A stretch of DNA of 64,000 bases. It comes from Candidatus Bilophila faecipullorum (GTDB lineage: Bacteria > Desulfobacterota > Desulfovibrionia > Desulfovibrionales > Desulfovibrionaceae). The notes under the pieces are model-generated. The model worked only from the letters and a program-made list of their open reading frames with translations, was not told the origin of the DNA and did not search any database. Where the stretch lies: the NCBI GenBank assembly GCA_944326695.1, contig CALVEZ010000008.1, forward strand, positions 43,732 through 107,731. The letters run 5' to 3'. Made by a program: the position numbers and the translations under genes. Every line of letters starts with the position of its first letter. The first letter of the stretch is position 1. Positions 45,164 through 53,642 of the stretch are shown one piece after another.

Positions 45164-45314
45164 CCGTTGTCCTTTTTTGCATTCCGAATGAAGACGCCCG
45201 CCGGGAACGCGGCCTTGCAGAGGCCCGCGCCGCCCCGCCGCGGGCGGGCTTGCCGCGGCGGGGGTCCGCCTCAGGCGGCGAACAGTGAAGGGAGAAAACG
45301 CGCCGCCGTGCCGC

Positions 45315-46277
45315 CTATCCCAGATAGCGCACGCGGAAGAAGGGGCTCTCGGGATGATTGAGATCGTCCGCCAGCACCTCCCCGGTCATGGGAATGGAGG
45401 CCAGCTCCTCGGAAATGAGCCCCACTTCGCCGCCGAGGGAAAGCGCGGCCTTCCAGCACTGAACGACCATACCCGGTCCCTGATCCGGTTGGCCCACAAA
45501 AAGCAACTCACCGGTAACATCACTGGCGGTAAGGGCTTCCACGAGCCGGGCATCGCAGGCTTCGCAGTCCGCCGAGACATAGACGGTTTCGGCGGAACAA
45601 CCCTCACGCACGCGCAAAAGGCCGCTGCGGACGTTGACGTCATAGTCGATGCCCTGACGGTAACGCACCAGGGGAGCGCTGGCCTTGTCCGTGAGCACCA
45701 CGTCGGCCACGCGGGAAACGCCGCGCACTGTGGCGTGAACGTCGGCGGCGGAAAGCGGCTCGCCCGGCATAAAGGAACCGCTCACGCCCACGCACTCCAG
45801 ATAGCCCTCGCCAGCATAGGCCACCGTCGCCGTTGCCTTGGAGGTGCCGCCCGTCACCGTAGCTCCGGCGGCGAAGGAACCGTCTGATACAGCCCCGTAT
45901 TCCAGACGGGTGAAGCCGAGCTTCTCCTTGCCGACAAGGACGTAAAGCCCCTTGTTGACGTTGACGGGCAAGGCGTTGAGGGTTCCGGCGTCCTGCATCT
46001 CGCGGGCCGCTTCCGCGCCCTTGAAAGCCCGCAGGAGGTTGCCGATGGAGAACTCCTCCAGCGTGAAGGAGAGCGTCGCGCCCTTTTGGGTGACAAGCTG
46101 GAGGTCCTTGACCTTGGTCCCGCTCATGGAACTGAAATGTTCAAGCTTTTCTTCGGTCAGACTGATGGTGAAGGCCGGGGCGTTGCCGAGGTGGTCGTAG
46201 CCCTCGCTCCCCTCGGCGCGGAAAAAGAGCTCGCCCTTGCCGTACAGATAGTTTTTCGTCTGCGGACTTGCAGCCAT
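45315..46277 (-). CDS. Major tail tube-like protein
   Basis: Product of 320 residues. N-terminus YLYGKGELFFRAEGSEGYDH, then a beta-rich body (SFTLEEFSIGNLLRAF is typical of tube proteins). A mid-region GGTSKATATVAYAGEGYLE could be a small Ig-like or beta insertion. The gene lies where tail tube genes lie, after the gp37-like gene and before the chaperone. AAGGAG sits 6 bases before ATG 46277. Mu-type sheath (gpL) is absent, so the tail is non-contractile as far as seen. Confidence 0.7.
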   Translation of the reverse strand: MAASPQTKNYLYGKGELFFRAEGSEGYDHLGNAPAFTISLTEEKLEHFSSMSGTKVKDLQLVTQKGATLSFTLEEFSIGNLLRAFKGAEAAREMQDAGTLNALPVNVNKGLYVLVGKEKLGFTRLEYGAVSDGSFAAGATVTGGTSKATATVAYAGEGYLECVGVSGSFMPGEPLSAADVHATVRGVSRVADVVLTDKASAPLVRYRQGIDYDVNVRSGLLRVREGCSAETVYVSADCEACDARLVEALTASDVTGELLFVGQPDQGPGMVVQCWKAALSLGGEVGLISEELASIPMTGEVLADDLNHPESPFFRVRYLG

Positions 46278-46286
46278 GATCGCTCC

Positions 46287-46739
46287 TTACAATGCGATGT
46301 TGTGAACAGTGGAAAGGGTCATGCGGTATACGCTGGCCCCCTCGAGCACGAAGCCCTTTACGGAGAGAGGCAGGCACGGCCCCATGCCCGGAAGCGGCGG
46401 GACGCCCACAAGCCGCTCCCGCGCCGCCGCGAGCAGGGCATAGGTGCCCGGATGCCCCGGCTCGGGCTTCTGCCCTGTTGTGTCCGAACGGTAACTTTTA
46501 TCCATGACATAGACCTCGAAGGTCATGCGCTCCTCAAGCCTCCGGCCCGAGAGCCGGAAACCGCGCGACCCCGCGTAGAGCACGAGGACCGCCGGAAAGC
46601 CCCGCCGCAGCCGGGCCCACGCCTCCTTGCCGGGCTGTCCCTGAAAGGAGGAAACGGTCTTCGCGCCCGGGTCGTCCCGTAGCGGTTCGAGAAGGGCCAG
46701 AATCGCATCCTCCACGTCCATCGGCGTCAGCGCGCTCAT
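46287..46739 (-). CDS. Mu gp37-like protein (DUF1834)
   Basis: Product of 150 residues. VEDAILALLEPL, then FPAVLVLYAGSRGF and MTFEVYVMDKSYRS, are the typical blocks of this head-tail joining family. The start overlaps the preceding stop by 4 bases (ATGA). Its place after the gp36-like gene matches Mu. Confidence 0.78.
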   Translation of the reverse strand: MSALTPMDVEDAILALLEPLRDDPGAKTVSSFQGQPGKEAWARLRRGFPAVLVLYAGSRGFRLSGRRLEERMTFEVYVMDKSYRSDTTGQKPEPGHPGTYALLAAARERLVGVPPLPGMGPCLPLSVKGFVLEGASVYRMTLSTVHNIAL

Positions 46740-47158
46740 GGCCTGGCCCCACCCCACGGGCGGGAACCCGGCTCCACGAGGACGGCCCCGCCCGCCGTTT
46801 CCTCCGCAGGCGGAAGGCCCGGCACGGAGGCCCGGCCATCGGCCACGTCACGCAGCCAATGTAGCGCCTGCACATAGCGCTGGCGGATGGGATCGCTCTC
46901 GCGCACGTCCCCGCCCGTCAGCCGATAGCGGGCGATGTCCCCGGTTACGGAAACCACCACGGCGGGGACGGGAACCTCCCCGGTCAGCGGCGTGGCGTAG
47001 CGATCCGCCAGATAACTGTCCACTTCCGAGGACGCCCGTTCCAGCGCGTCCCGGACGACCTCCTCATCAAGAGCACCCGTGCCCGCGCGATCGGACAGCG
47101 CGCGGATTTCCTCCGCCCCGAACAGGCTCGCAAGCTGCTCAAGCGTGGCGTAAGCCAT
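46736..47158 (-). CDS. Mu gp36-like protein (DUF1320)
   Basis: Product of 140 residues. AYATLEQLASLFGAEEIRAL, then ALERASSEVDSYLADRYATP, is the family signature of this head-completion protein. GGAGGT lies 5-6 bases before ATG 47158. It follows gpT after a 169-base hairpin-rich gap. Confidence 0.88.
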   Translation of the reverse strand: MAYATLEQLASLFGAEEIRALSDRAGTGALDEEVVRDALERASSEVDSYLADRYATPLTGEVPVPAVVVSVTGDIARYRLTGGDVRESDPIRQRYVQALHWLRDVADGRASVPGLPPAEETAGGAVLVEPGSRPWGGARP

Positions 47159-47327
47159 GTGTTACCTCCAGAGGGCGGCGGGGCCCGGAAGGGCCGCCGC
47201 CCCATACAAAGGCTTTCCGGGACGCGGGAGCCACAAAACGGCCCGCTCCCGTAAATAGCCCTTGCCGGGCAGGTCCTGAGAGACGCGATCGCCTCCCCCA
47301 ACCATCGGCAAGGGCGGGAATCAGCCG

Positions 47328-48272
47328 TCAGATCAGCCAATGGCTGACAAGCAGCGTCGCGGTGCGGTACCAGATGTTGCTGCCGCCGTCCGGCCCCAGC
47401 TCGGCGCAGACGATCTTGCGAGCCGCCGCCTGAAGGGACGGCGGAACCACCAGAAGCGTGCCGCTCTCCCCGCCGAAACCAAGACCCAGAGGACGCCCAC
47501 CATCCGCCTTGAACTGCTGCATGGCCTCAAGCGCGGCGGCGAAGTTCTCGGCGGTGAGTTCCAGCGTGCTGCATACGGCCTGCTGCCAGAAGCCGTAACC
47601 ACCGTTGCAGCGGTAGCGGATGCCATAGGGAATCTTGTCCTTCATGAACACGTAGTCGTTGTCGGGATTGGTGATCACCTGCAATTCCGGCGCGGTACGC
47701 TCCTGAAAGATGAAGGGGCGCAGGGGGCGGGACACGTCGAGCACAAACCACGCCGTGCCGTCCGTCACCGTGCCGTCCACCGCCGCCGGGCGCAGCCAGT
47801 TGGAAGCGGTTTCCGCCTCGCCGCTGCCGTCCACGTTGGGGTAGACGGGGTGTTCCTGCGAAAAGAACGGCTTGCCGTCGTAGCAAACCCCGCTCATCCC
47901 TCCCTTCAGGAGACCGAACACGATTTCGTCCGGGTGGGTTCCGGCGGCGTAGCCCATTTCCCGGAACAGGGGGGCATACACGCCGATGTCGTCGTCCTCC
48001 ACGGCGGTACGGGGGATGTCCACGGTGGCCTCATACAGGTTGTTTACCACCGAGTAACCATGCTCCTTGATGTTGTTGAAGGAGCGATCCCCGGACCATT
48101 CACGGAGTTTGGGGAACTGGCCGATCCAGCCATAGGTGTTGCTGGCCGAGCTGCTGGGCACACGCGTGGAAAGTTTGTCCCACTGCGAGGGCGCGGCTGA
48201 AAGGGCTTCCTGAAATTCGCGCTGGAAGCCCACACGCAGGGCCGATACAAGAGAACTGGTCACAAGAGCCAT
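47328..48272 (-). CDS. Mu gpT-like major head subunit
   Basis: Product of 314 residues, close to Mu gpT (305). Visible family blocks: VSALRVGFQREFQEALSAA, TYGWIGQFPKLREWSGDR, YEATVDIPRTAVEDDDIGVY and CYDGKPFFSQEHPV. This protein forms the icosahedral head. It is preceded by the protease/scaffold gene as in Mu. A GC-rich hairpin region follows its stop. Confidence 0.92.
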   Translation of the reverse strand: MALVTSSLVSALRVGFQREFQEALSAAPSQWDKLSTRVPSSSASNTYGWIGQFPKLREWSGDRSFNNIKEHGYSVVNNLYEATVDIPRTAVEDDDIGVYAPLFREMGYAAGTHPDEIVFGLLKGGMSGVCYDGKPFFSQEHPVYPNVDGSGEAETASNWLRPAAVDGTVTDGTAWFVLDVSRPLRPFIFQERTAPELQVITNPDNDYVFMKDKIPYGIRYRCNGGYGFWQQAVCSTLELTAENFAAALEAMQQFKADGGRPLGLGFGGESGTLLVVPPSLQAAARKIVCAELGPDGGSNIWYRTATLLVSHWLI

Positions 48273-48479
48273 GTCGTTTCCTTATCTGTGTTGAAGATTG
48301 TCCCGCCGGCTGCGGGAAGAGGCCGTAAAGGACGCCGGAAGTCCTCATCTGAGGCTTGTCCGCCTTCCCCGGGGAAGAAGACCTCGCGCCCTTGCCGGGC
48401 AGCGCCGTCAAACCGCGGCGCTTCCGAACGAAGGAGGGCATGGAGGAGCCTTTCCTCCCGGCGCGCTTTTCGGCGTGGC

Positions 48480-49001
48480 CTAGCGCCCCCGGACCGCCGC
48501 GTAGTCGGCTTCGCTGAGGCCAAGCTGGGCGCACACGAAACGCTCCTCGTCGGAAAGGGACGAGGGGGTGCGGCGCGGAGCCGCCCCGCCGGTCTGAAGG
48601 GACGTCAGCGCGGCGATGGGGGCCACGGCGTCAAGGTAGGCAGAGAGCGCCTCGGGATCGCGTCGCCCGAGGGACGCGGCCCAGCCCGCCAGCCCACGGC
48701 TCAGACGTCCGTCCGCCACGGCTTCCTCGACGGCCTGCTCCACGCGCTCGCCCTGTGCGGCGCTGAGGGCCACGGAAAGCTGTTCCCGCAGGCCCGCGTT
48801 GACCTGTTCCAGAGCCGAAAGCGCCGCCTGCGGCTGGCAACCGCGCAGATAGTCAAGCAGCGTAGGCCGTTCCTGCGGCGCGTCCTCCGGGGCTTGAGGA
48901 GCAAGCAGGGTTTCGAGCCTGTCGAGCTCCTTCAGCACCGTTTCCTCGTCGGCGCTTTCGGGCAGGCCGAGCAGACGCTTCAGCCGGGTGATCGCATTCA
49001 T
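48480..49001 (-). CDS. Internal-start scaffold (Mu gpZ-like)
   Basis: Within the gpI-like gene, CAGGAGGT lies 4 bases before an in-frame ATG at 49001, giving a 173-residue C-terminal product (MNAITRLKRLLG...). Mu makes gpZ in the same way from gene I; it is the scaffold around which gpT assembles. The sequence shows the site; the product is inferred. Confidence 0.7.
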   Translation of the reverse strand: MNAITRLKRLLGLPESADEETVLKELDRLETLLAPQAPEDAPQERPTLLDYLRGCQPQAALSALEQVNAGLREQLSVALSAAQGERVEQAVEEAVADGRLSRGLAGWAASLGRRDPEALSAYLDAVAPIAALTSLQTGGAAPRRTPSSLSDEERFVCAQLGLSEADYAAVRGR

Positions 49002-49547
49002 GGGGACCTCCTGTTGCTGTTGGACAGCTTTTGATGGTTCGGGCCTTTCCTCGCTGGCGGCGACGGCACCCAGACCGTCGAGCGCCGGGGTGTTGGTGAG
49101 AGCCGCCCCCTTGAGCTCCAGCACCTCTCCCGTGCGGGGATCAAAGGAAAAGACCGGGGAGATGAAACGGTACTCGTCCTGTGCGATGAACGCCGCCGCC
49201 CCTTCGGTCCAGCGGACTGAGGCGAGGAGCCCCTGCCCCGGCTCGTAACGCAGCGCCTCGATCCAGCCCGCCGCGGGCGCGGGCCGCCCGTTGCGGCAGG
49301 CGTTGAGGCTCTGATGCTCGTAGTCGATGACGAGCGGGGTTTCCCGGCCGCTCCAGCGGGCAAGGAGCCCGGCGGCGTTTTCCGGGGACAGCGTCCATGT
49401 GTTGAGGGTTCCTCCCGTGAGCGTTCCGGGCCTGCCGTCGCGGGCGGCAAACGCGCCGTCGGGCAGAAGCCGGATTTCCGGGAAAGGCTGGCGGAACGAG
49501 TCCGCGACCGGGGACAACGTGAATGGTTGGGGGGGTACGTGCTTCAT
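48480..49547 (-). CDS. Mu gpI-like head protease / scaffold
   Basis: Product of 355 residues, like Mu gpI (361). The N-terminal 180 residues are the protease: TWTLSPENAAGLLARWSGRE, TPLVIDYEHQSL with the catalytic His candidate, and AALTNTPALDGLGAVAA. The C-terminal part is a helical scaffold (NAITRLKRLLGLPESADEE and on). The start at ATG 49547 has only a weak ribosome site; a strong one lies internally before Met 183 (see next entry). Upstream head genes (portal, gpF, terminase) are missing. Confidence 0.88.
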   Translation of the reverse strand: MKHVPPQPFTLSPVADSFRQPFPEIRLLPDGAFAARDGRPGTLTGGTLNTWTLSPENAAGLLARWSGRETPLVIDYEHQSLNACRNGRPAPAAGWIEALRYEPGQGLLASVRWTEGAAAFIAQDEYRFISPVFSFDPRTGEVLELKGAALTNTPALDGLGAVAASEERPEPSKAVQQQQEVPMNAITRLKRLLGLPESADEETVLKELDRLETLLAPQAPEDAPQERPTLLDYLRGCQPQAALSALEQVNAGLREQLSVALSAAQGERVEQAVEEAVADGRLSRGLAGWAASLGRRDPEALSAYLDAVAPIAALTSLQTGGAAPRRTPSSLSDEERFVCAQLGLSEADYAAVRGR

Positions 49548-50053
49548 GAGCTGCACCCTACGCGGCTTCGCACCGCAAGAAAGATTGAAGGATGTCAGCA
49601 CCTGAAAGAGCGGTCTGCCCACCGCGCAAGGCGAGAGACAAAAATGGGGGGCGTGAGAAGGAAGAGAACGCAGGACAAGGAAAAGGCATGAAGGAAAAGG
49701 CATGGCGAAGCTGCGCCGGGAGGCTTCCATACCGCCCTGCTCCGACGGCACGCAGCGCGCCCCTTCATACGCTCTGGGAAGGCTTCGTTTTCCCCCGAAA
49801 GGGATGGTTTCAACGCTTCAACGGCCTTGGCCGGGCCAGAGGAGACCCCCTGTCGTGCAACGGTCCCATCACCCGGGGGACCGGAAGAAAACGTTTCCGG
49901 CGCGTCTGCGGACTTATTGTCTAATATATTGATATTGCATATAAAGAAATAAAGACATCTCATTACCCAGCAAAAACGGAAAAATTTTTCTTTCGGCAGG
50001 GGAAAAAACGCTTGACGGATGCGGGCCGTCCGACTATACCTCTTTCTCGTGAT
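49548..50053. other. Region between prophage and tRNA-Arg
   Basis: 506 bases. No gene. From 49918 the DNA turns AT-rich. Just before the tRNA is its promoter: TTGACG (50012-50017), 17 bases, TATACC (50035-50040). No integrase and no copy of the tRNA 3' end is visible. Confidence 0.5.
50012..50040 (+). promoter_or_regulatory. Promoter of tRNA-Arg
   Basis: TTGACG, 17-base spacer, TATACC ending 13 bases before the tRNA. GC-rich spacer as is common for stable-RNA promoters. Confidence 0.6.
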
Positions 50054-50130
50054 GCGGCTGTAGCTCAGCTGGATAGAGCAACAGGCTACGAACCTGTAGG
50101 CCAGGAGTTCGAATCTCTTCAGCCGCACCA
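50054..50130 (+). tRNA. tRNA-Arg (anticodon ACG)
   Basis: 77 bases including an encoded CCA. Acceptor arms GCGGCTG and CAGCCGC pair; D arm GCTCAGCTGGATAGAGC; anticodon loop CTACGAA between ACAGG and CCTGT gives ACG; T arm with GTTCGAATC. The A34 is expected to be changed to inosine to read CGU, CGC and CGA. A terminator follows at once. Confidence 0.97.
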
Positions 50131-50138
50131 GAAATTTG

Positions 50139-50172
50139 AAGGACTTGGATGTCAAAATCCAAGTCCTTTTTT
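50139..50172 (+). terminator. Terminator of tRNA-Arg
   Basis: AAGGACTTGGAT, GTCAAA loop, ATCCAAGTCCTTTTTT. Confidence 0.9.
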
Positions 50173-50317
50173 CGTGTCGCACAAGGCTATCCCATCCCTT
50201 GGCTGTCCATCACAATCGCTTGAGAACACGTTTCCCCTCTTTTCCATCATTCTCCTCTCAGGGCACCTGCCCCCTCCTTTTTTCCGTATCCATCCGACAA
50301 ACCTTTTCCTGATAAAG

Positions 50318-50348
50318 GAAGGGCATCCGGAAAAACCGGATGCCCTTC
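50318..50348 (-). terminator. Hairpin downstream of the riboswitch-like element
   Basis: GAAGGGCATCCGG, 5-base loop, CCGGATGCCCTTC. On the minus strand a CTTTATC tail follows. It would be the expression-platform terminator of the element at 50365-50440. Confidence 0.5.
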
Positions 50349-50364
50349 AAGGCTAAAGCCTTCC

Positions 50365-50440
50365 TCTCCTCTGCCCGAGGCCGTTTTCTGCCTGAGATTC
50401 GCTCCCTCCGAGAATGCTGGGCATTCTCTCCTCTTTCAGG
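50365..50440 (-). promoter_or_regulatory. Glycine-riboswitch-like aptamer, no gene behind it
   Basis: On the minus strand: AGAGGAGAG, a small stem (AATGCCCAGCATT), GGAGGGAGCGAA, then TCTCAGGCAGAAAACGG and CAGAGGAGAGG. This follows the glycine aptamer pattern GGAGAG...CCGAAGG.GCAA...CTCTCAGGCAAAAGGACAGAG, with deviations. Known glycine riboswitches precede gcv genes or Na+/amino acid symporters. Here a hairpin follows and then, in the same direction, only an oppositely oriented tRNA and the prophage. Confidence 0.5.
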
Positions 50441-50604
50441 CCCGTTTCTTTACCCCCGGTGGCTTAGCCACCCTGTCCCGTTCATCAGGGGGTGATGGGG
50501 AAGGCGTCCCATGCCTGCCCTCTCCGCTGTATACAGAATGAGGGCCAGAACGGGCGGGCGAGGGCAAGCGGGGCGAAATGCCATCCTTTCCTCAAAAAAG
50601 CATG

Positions 50605-52113
50605 TTATTTTGCGTATTTTTTCGCTGTAATGCCTAGCTGCCCCATCCGGCGGTACAGCGTGGCGAGGCTAATCCCCAGTTCGGAGGCCACCTGTTTTTT
50701 TCCTTCCGTGTGCTGCCCGTAGCGATCCAGAAGCTGCATGATCCTGCCGTATTCCGCCGTTTCAGAAGCGAGTTCCGGCGGCGGGAGCGGCAGTTTTTTC
50801 CCGCCTTGGCGGGAGGGTGAGCTTGCCGCCTTGAAGCGGGAATCCATAAGGTCCAGCGTCAGGACGCCGTGCTCGCAAAAACCGACCCCGTATTCGACAA
50901 AATTTTTCAGTTCGCGCACGTTGCCGGGCCACGGGTAGGCCTCAAAAGCGTGCATGAGTTCGGTAGCGACCCGGTAGGTGCAGCCCCGTTCCCGGCTGAA
51001 CGACTGGAGGAAATGGGCCACCAGCAGCCGTATGTCGCCTTGCCGCTCCCGCAGCGGCGGCACAAAGAGCGGGATCACGTCCAGCCGAAAGAACAAATCT
51101 TCGCGGAAGGCCCCCTGCGCCACCAGTTCCCGGAGATTCCTGTTACTGGCGGCGATGATACGGATATCCACGCCGTGATTGACCTTCCCGCCGACGCGCC
51201 GGACAACGCGCTCCTGCAAAACACGCAGCAGCTTGACCTGAAGCGGCATGGGCATTTCGGAGACTTCATCAAGGAAAAAGGTGCCCCTGTGTGCCTGTTC
51301 CAGAAGCCCCTTTTGGCCCGCGCTGTTCGCCCCGGAAAACGCGCCCGGCTCGTAGCCGAACAGCTCGCTTTCCATGAGCGATTCCGGGATGGCCCCGCAA
51401 TTGATGGCGACGAAGGGCCCGGTATGGCGCGGGCTGTTGTCATGGACGGCCTGCGCGATCAGCTCCTTGCCTGTCCCCGATTCCCCCTGGATAAGGACGG
51501 TGGCGTTCGTGGCGGCGGCCTTCAAGATAGCCGCCTTGAGCCGCAGGATGGCCTTGCTCTCACCGATGATGTCGGGAAAACGGTCATCCCGCGGGCGTTC
51601 GGGGAGCGGCTCCACGCCACGGCCCCGGACCCACGCGAAGCCGATGATCTGGCTGATAAGCTCAAACGCCTTTTCCGCCTTCATGAGCAGCTCGGCACGC
51701 TGGTTGTCGGTGAAGGCCACGATCTGCACGACCGCCACGATTTCGTTTTCCATTACCACCGGCCCCGTGAAATTGGCCACATCCGCGCAGGCCCCCCTGC
51801 CGGAACAGGTGCGGCAGACCTCCTCTTTGCCGGGCGTCAGCACCATGGAACTCTGGCCGGAGCGCAGGCTGTAGGTCAGCGCGTTGTCGGCAGGCATCCG
51901 GAACCCGACGCCCCGAAGGTAGGGGCCGGTCCCTCCCACGCAGTAGCCTTCCGCATTCATGATCACGATTTCCACATCCAGCAGTTCCGCCAGAGGGGGA
52001 AGATGCTTTTGCACAAGCCGCCAACGCTCGGTGACAGGGGAGTCCGCGGGAAGAGGAGGTTCGAGAGGGGTATTGATCCACAGAGGGACAGCGGTATGGA
52101 CGTCCGATCTCAT
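50605..52113 (-). CDS. Sigma-54-dependent transcriptional activator
   Basis: Product of 502 residues. N-terminal sensory part (1-160) with a Cys-rich patch EEVCRTCSGRGACADVANFTGP (residues about 102-124, here in two halves) typical of a PocR/CdaR-like effector domain. The AAA+ domain (about 185-420) has Walker A GESGTGKE, the sigma-54 loop as GAFSGA instead of GAFTGA, Walker B GTFFLDEV and the R-finger region FREDLFFRLDV. The C-terminus is a Fis-type helix-turn-helix (KKQVASELGISLATLYRRM). I start at ATG 52113 (GGAG 6 bases upstream). It lies beside the transporter operon, which has a -24/-12 promoter, and probably controls it. Confidence 0.92.
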   Translation of the reverse strand: MRSDVHTAVPLWINTPLEPPLPADSPVTERWRLVQKHLPPLAELLDVEIVIMNAEGYCVGGTGPYLRGVGFRMPADNALTYSLRSGQSSMVLTPGKEEVCRTCSGRGACADVANFTGPVVMENEIVAVVQIVAFTDNQRAELLMKAEKAFELISQIIGFAWVRGRGVEPLPERPRDDRFPDIIGESKAILRLKAAILKAAATNATVLIQGESGTGKELIAQAVHDNSPRHTGPFVAINCGAIPESLMESELFGYEPGAFSGANSAGQKGLLEQAHRGTFFLDEVSEMPMPLQVKLLRVLQERVVRRVGGKVNHGVDIRIIAASNRNLRELVAQGAFREDLFFRLDVIPLFVPPLRERQGDIRLLVAHFLQSFSRERGCTYRVATELMHAFEAYPWPGNVRELKNFVEYGVGFCEHGVLTLDLMDSRFKAASSPSRQGGKKLPLPPPELASETAEYGRIMQLLDRYGQHTEGKKQVASELGISLATLYRRMGQLGITAKKYAK

Positions 52114-52630
52114 AGGTGACTCCAATAGAAAAATTTATAAACATTATCAGTGTATCTTATTTGTATATTTATGCTTTTACGTTTCTCACCGGTATGAGAA
52201 AAAGACAAGCGAAAAGGTGAAAACCGGAGAAACAGTGCTTTTTTATTGTACTCCAAGCGGGCGGCGGAAAAGGATTCTGAAAGGATGCCGCTGAACGGCA
52301 AGCATGCCGGGCACCTTTCTCATGCGGTACCAGCGCCCTGCCGGAAGGCAGGCATCCGTTTTTTTCAAGAACGCGAGGGAGCTTCCGCCAACCGTTCATG
52401 GAAGGACGGCACCCTTCCCGCCCTGCCCCGCAAGGGAGCCGCATCGGTTTGCGATCCCCCTCCCTACAGCCGCTCGTGGCGGTTCGCAGGAACAAGACCT
52501 GTCAGGCGGTCGGGCAGACGGCATCCTCTTCCAGCGGCGACCGCCAGACAAAAGGGAGAGCTGCCGCCGCCCCGTTATTGCCCCAAACAAAAAAAGCCGC
52601 CCCAGAGGACGGCTTGTGCGGGAGAGCGCC
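52114..52630. other. Region between the activator gene and tctC
   Basis: Holds the tctC terminator at the right and an AT-rich stretch at 52118-52190 that should contain the activator's own promoter (TATTTGTATATTTATG and similar A/T runs). The middle 300 bases are GC-rich without a supported gene. Confidence 0.5.
52588..52615 (-). terminator. Terminator of the transporter operon
   Basis: Minus strand AAGCCGTCC, TCTGG, GGCGGCTT then TTTTT, 16 bases past the tctC stop. Confidence 0.85.
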
Positions 52631-53611
52631 TTACTTCTTTTCAGCTTCCTTGGCCTTGCGGATAGGCTCCTCAAAGAGCTTGTGGTAGCCTTCGATGACC
52701 TTGCCGAATTCGTCGGCGGGCAGGTAGTTGGTGGTCATGTTGACCTTGGCGAACTTGGCCTGCACGTCGGGATCGCTGAGGGCTTCCTTGATCAGGTTCT
52801 GGAGACGCTCAATGCGATCCTTGGGGGTCTTGAGCGGAGCCACGATGCCGTATACGGAATCGAACACGAAGCCGTCACCGAACATTTCCCTGAACGTAGG
52901 CGCGTCGGGATAGTTGGGATCGCGCTCGGCGCTGCACACGGCGATGACGCGGATGTCCTTGTGAGGCTTGAAGTTCACCACGGGCGTGAAGCCTGCGGAA
53001 ATATGCTTGCCCAGAAGCGCCGTCACGATTTCCGCCCCGCCGTTGTAGGCCACGTAGGGGAGATCGGATTCGGGGAAAAGCTTCATCACGTTGGCATGGT
53101 AGAAGCGCTGGGCGGTAAAGGCGCCGGGGCTGGCGAGGCTGTATTTGCCGCGTTCGGCCTTGGCCTTGTCCATAAGGTCCTGCACGCTGGCGATGCCGGA
53201 ATCGGCCCGGACGCCCCAGCCCATCGTGAACACGTTGACCTGCGCGACAGGGGCGAGGTCCTTATAGGTGAAGCCGCACTTCTTGTATTGCGGGACAACG
53301 GTCAGCACGTTGGCCGAGGTGAGGCTGACGGTATAGCCGTCGGGCCGGGCGCGGACGGTTTCGAGCGTGGCCGGGATGCCGCTGCCGCCGGGCTTGCTGG
53401 TGATGAGCAGCGTGATGTTGTGCTTGCGTTGCAGATAGTCGCCGATGATGCGGGCGGCCGTGTCGGGAGCGTTCCCCGCGCCGAAAGGCATGATCAGGGT
53501 GATCGGGCGGCTCGGGTACTCCTCGGCCGCCGCATGGAAGGGCATGACGCAGAGCAGGGCCGCAACCGCGGCAGCGCCCGTGCGGAACATCCGGAACAGA
53601 TTCCTTTTCAT
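52631..53611 (-). CDS. tctC: Tripartite tricarboxylate-type transporter, substrate-binding protein
   Basis: Product of 326 residues with a signal peptide (KRNLFRMFRTGAAAVAALLC, cut near HAAAEE). Bug/TctC fold: YPSRPITLIMPFGAGNAPDTAARII at the ligand pocket entry and GIPATLETVRARPDGYTVSL are typical. These periplasmic proteins bind carboxylates and related small acids; the ligand here is unknown. GGAGGA lies 8 bases before ATG 53611. It is the last gene of the ATC-hydrolase/tctB/tctA/tctC operon and 31 bases from tctA. Confidence 0.92.
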   Translation of the reverse strand: MKRNLFRMFRTGAAAVAALLCVMPFHAAAEEYPSRPITLIMPFGAGNAPDTAARIIGDYLQRKHNITLLITSKPGGSGIPATLETVRARPDGYTVSLTSANVLTVVPQYKKCGFTYKDLAPVAQVNVFTMGWGVRADSGIASVQDLMDKAKAERGKYSLASPGAFTAQRFYHANVMKLFPESDLPYVAYNGGAEIVTALLGKHISAGFTPVVNFKPHKDIRVIAVCSAERDPNYPDAPTFREMFGDGFVFDSVYGIVAPLKTPKDRIERLQNLIKEALSDPDVQAKFAKVNMTTNYLPADEFGKVIEGYHKLFEEPIRKAKEAEKK

Positions 53612-53642
53612 GAAGGCTCCTCCTGAAAAAAGTGTGGATGAA

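Noticed and set aside
48260..48523. Small minus-strand ORF between gpI and gpT genes
   Set aside because: Overlaps the gpI end in another frame, basic composition, no matching Mu gene at that place.
49548..50130. tRNA-Arg as a prophage attachment site
   Set aside because: No second copy of the tRNA 3' end is visible near 35 kb and no integrase is present, so it cannot be supported.
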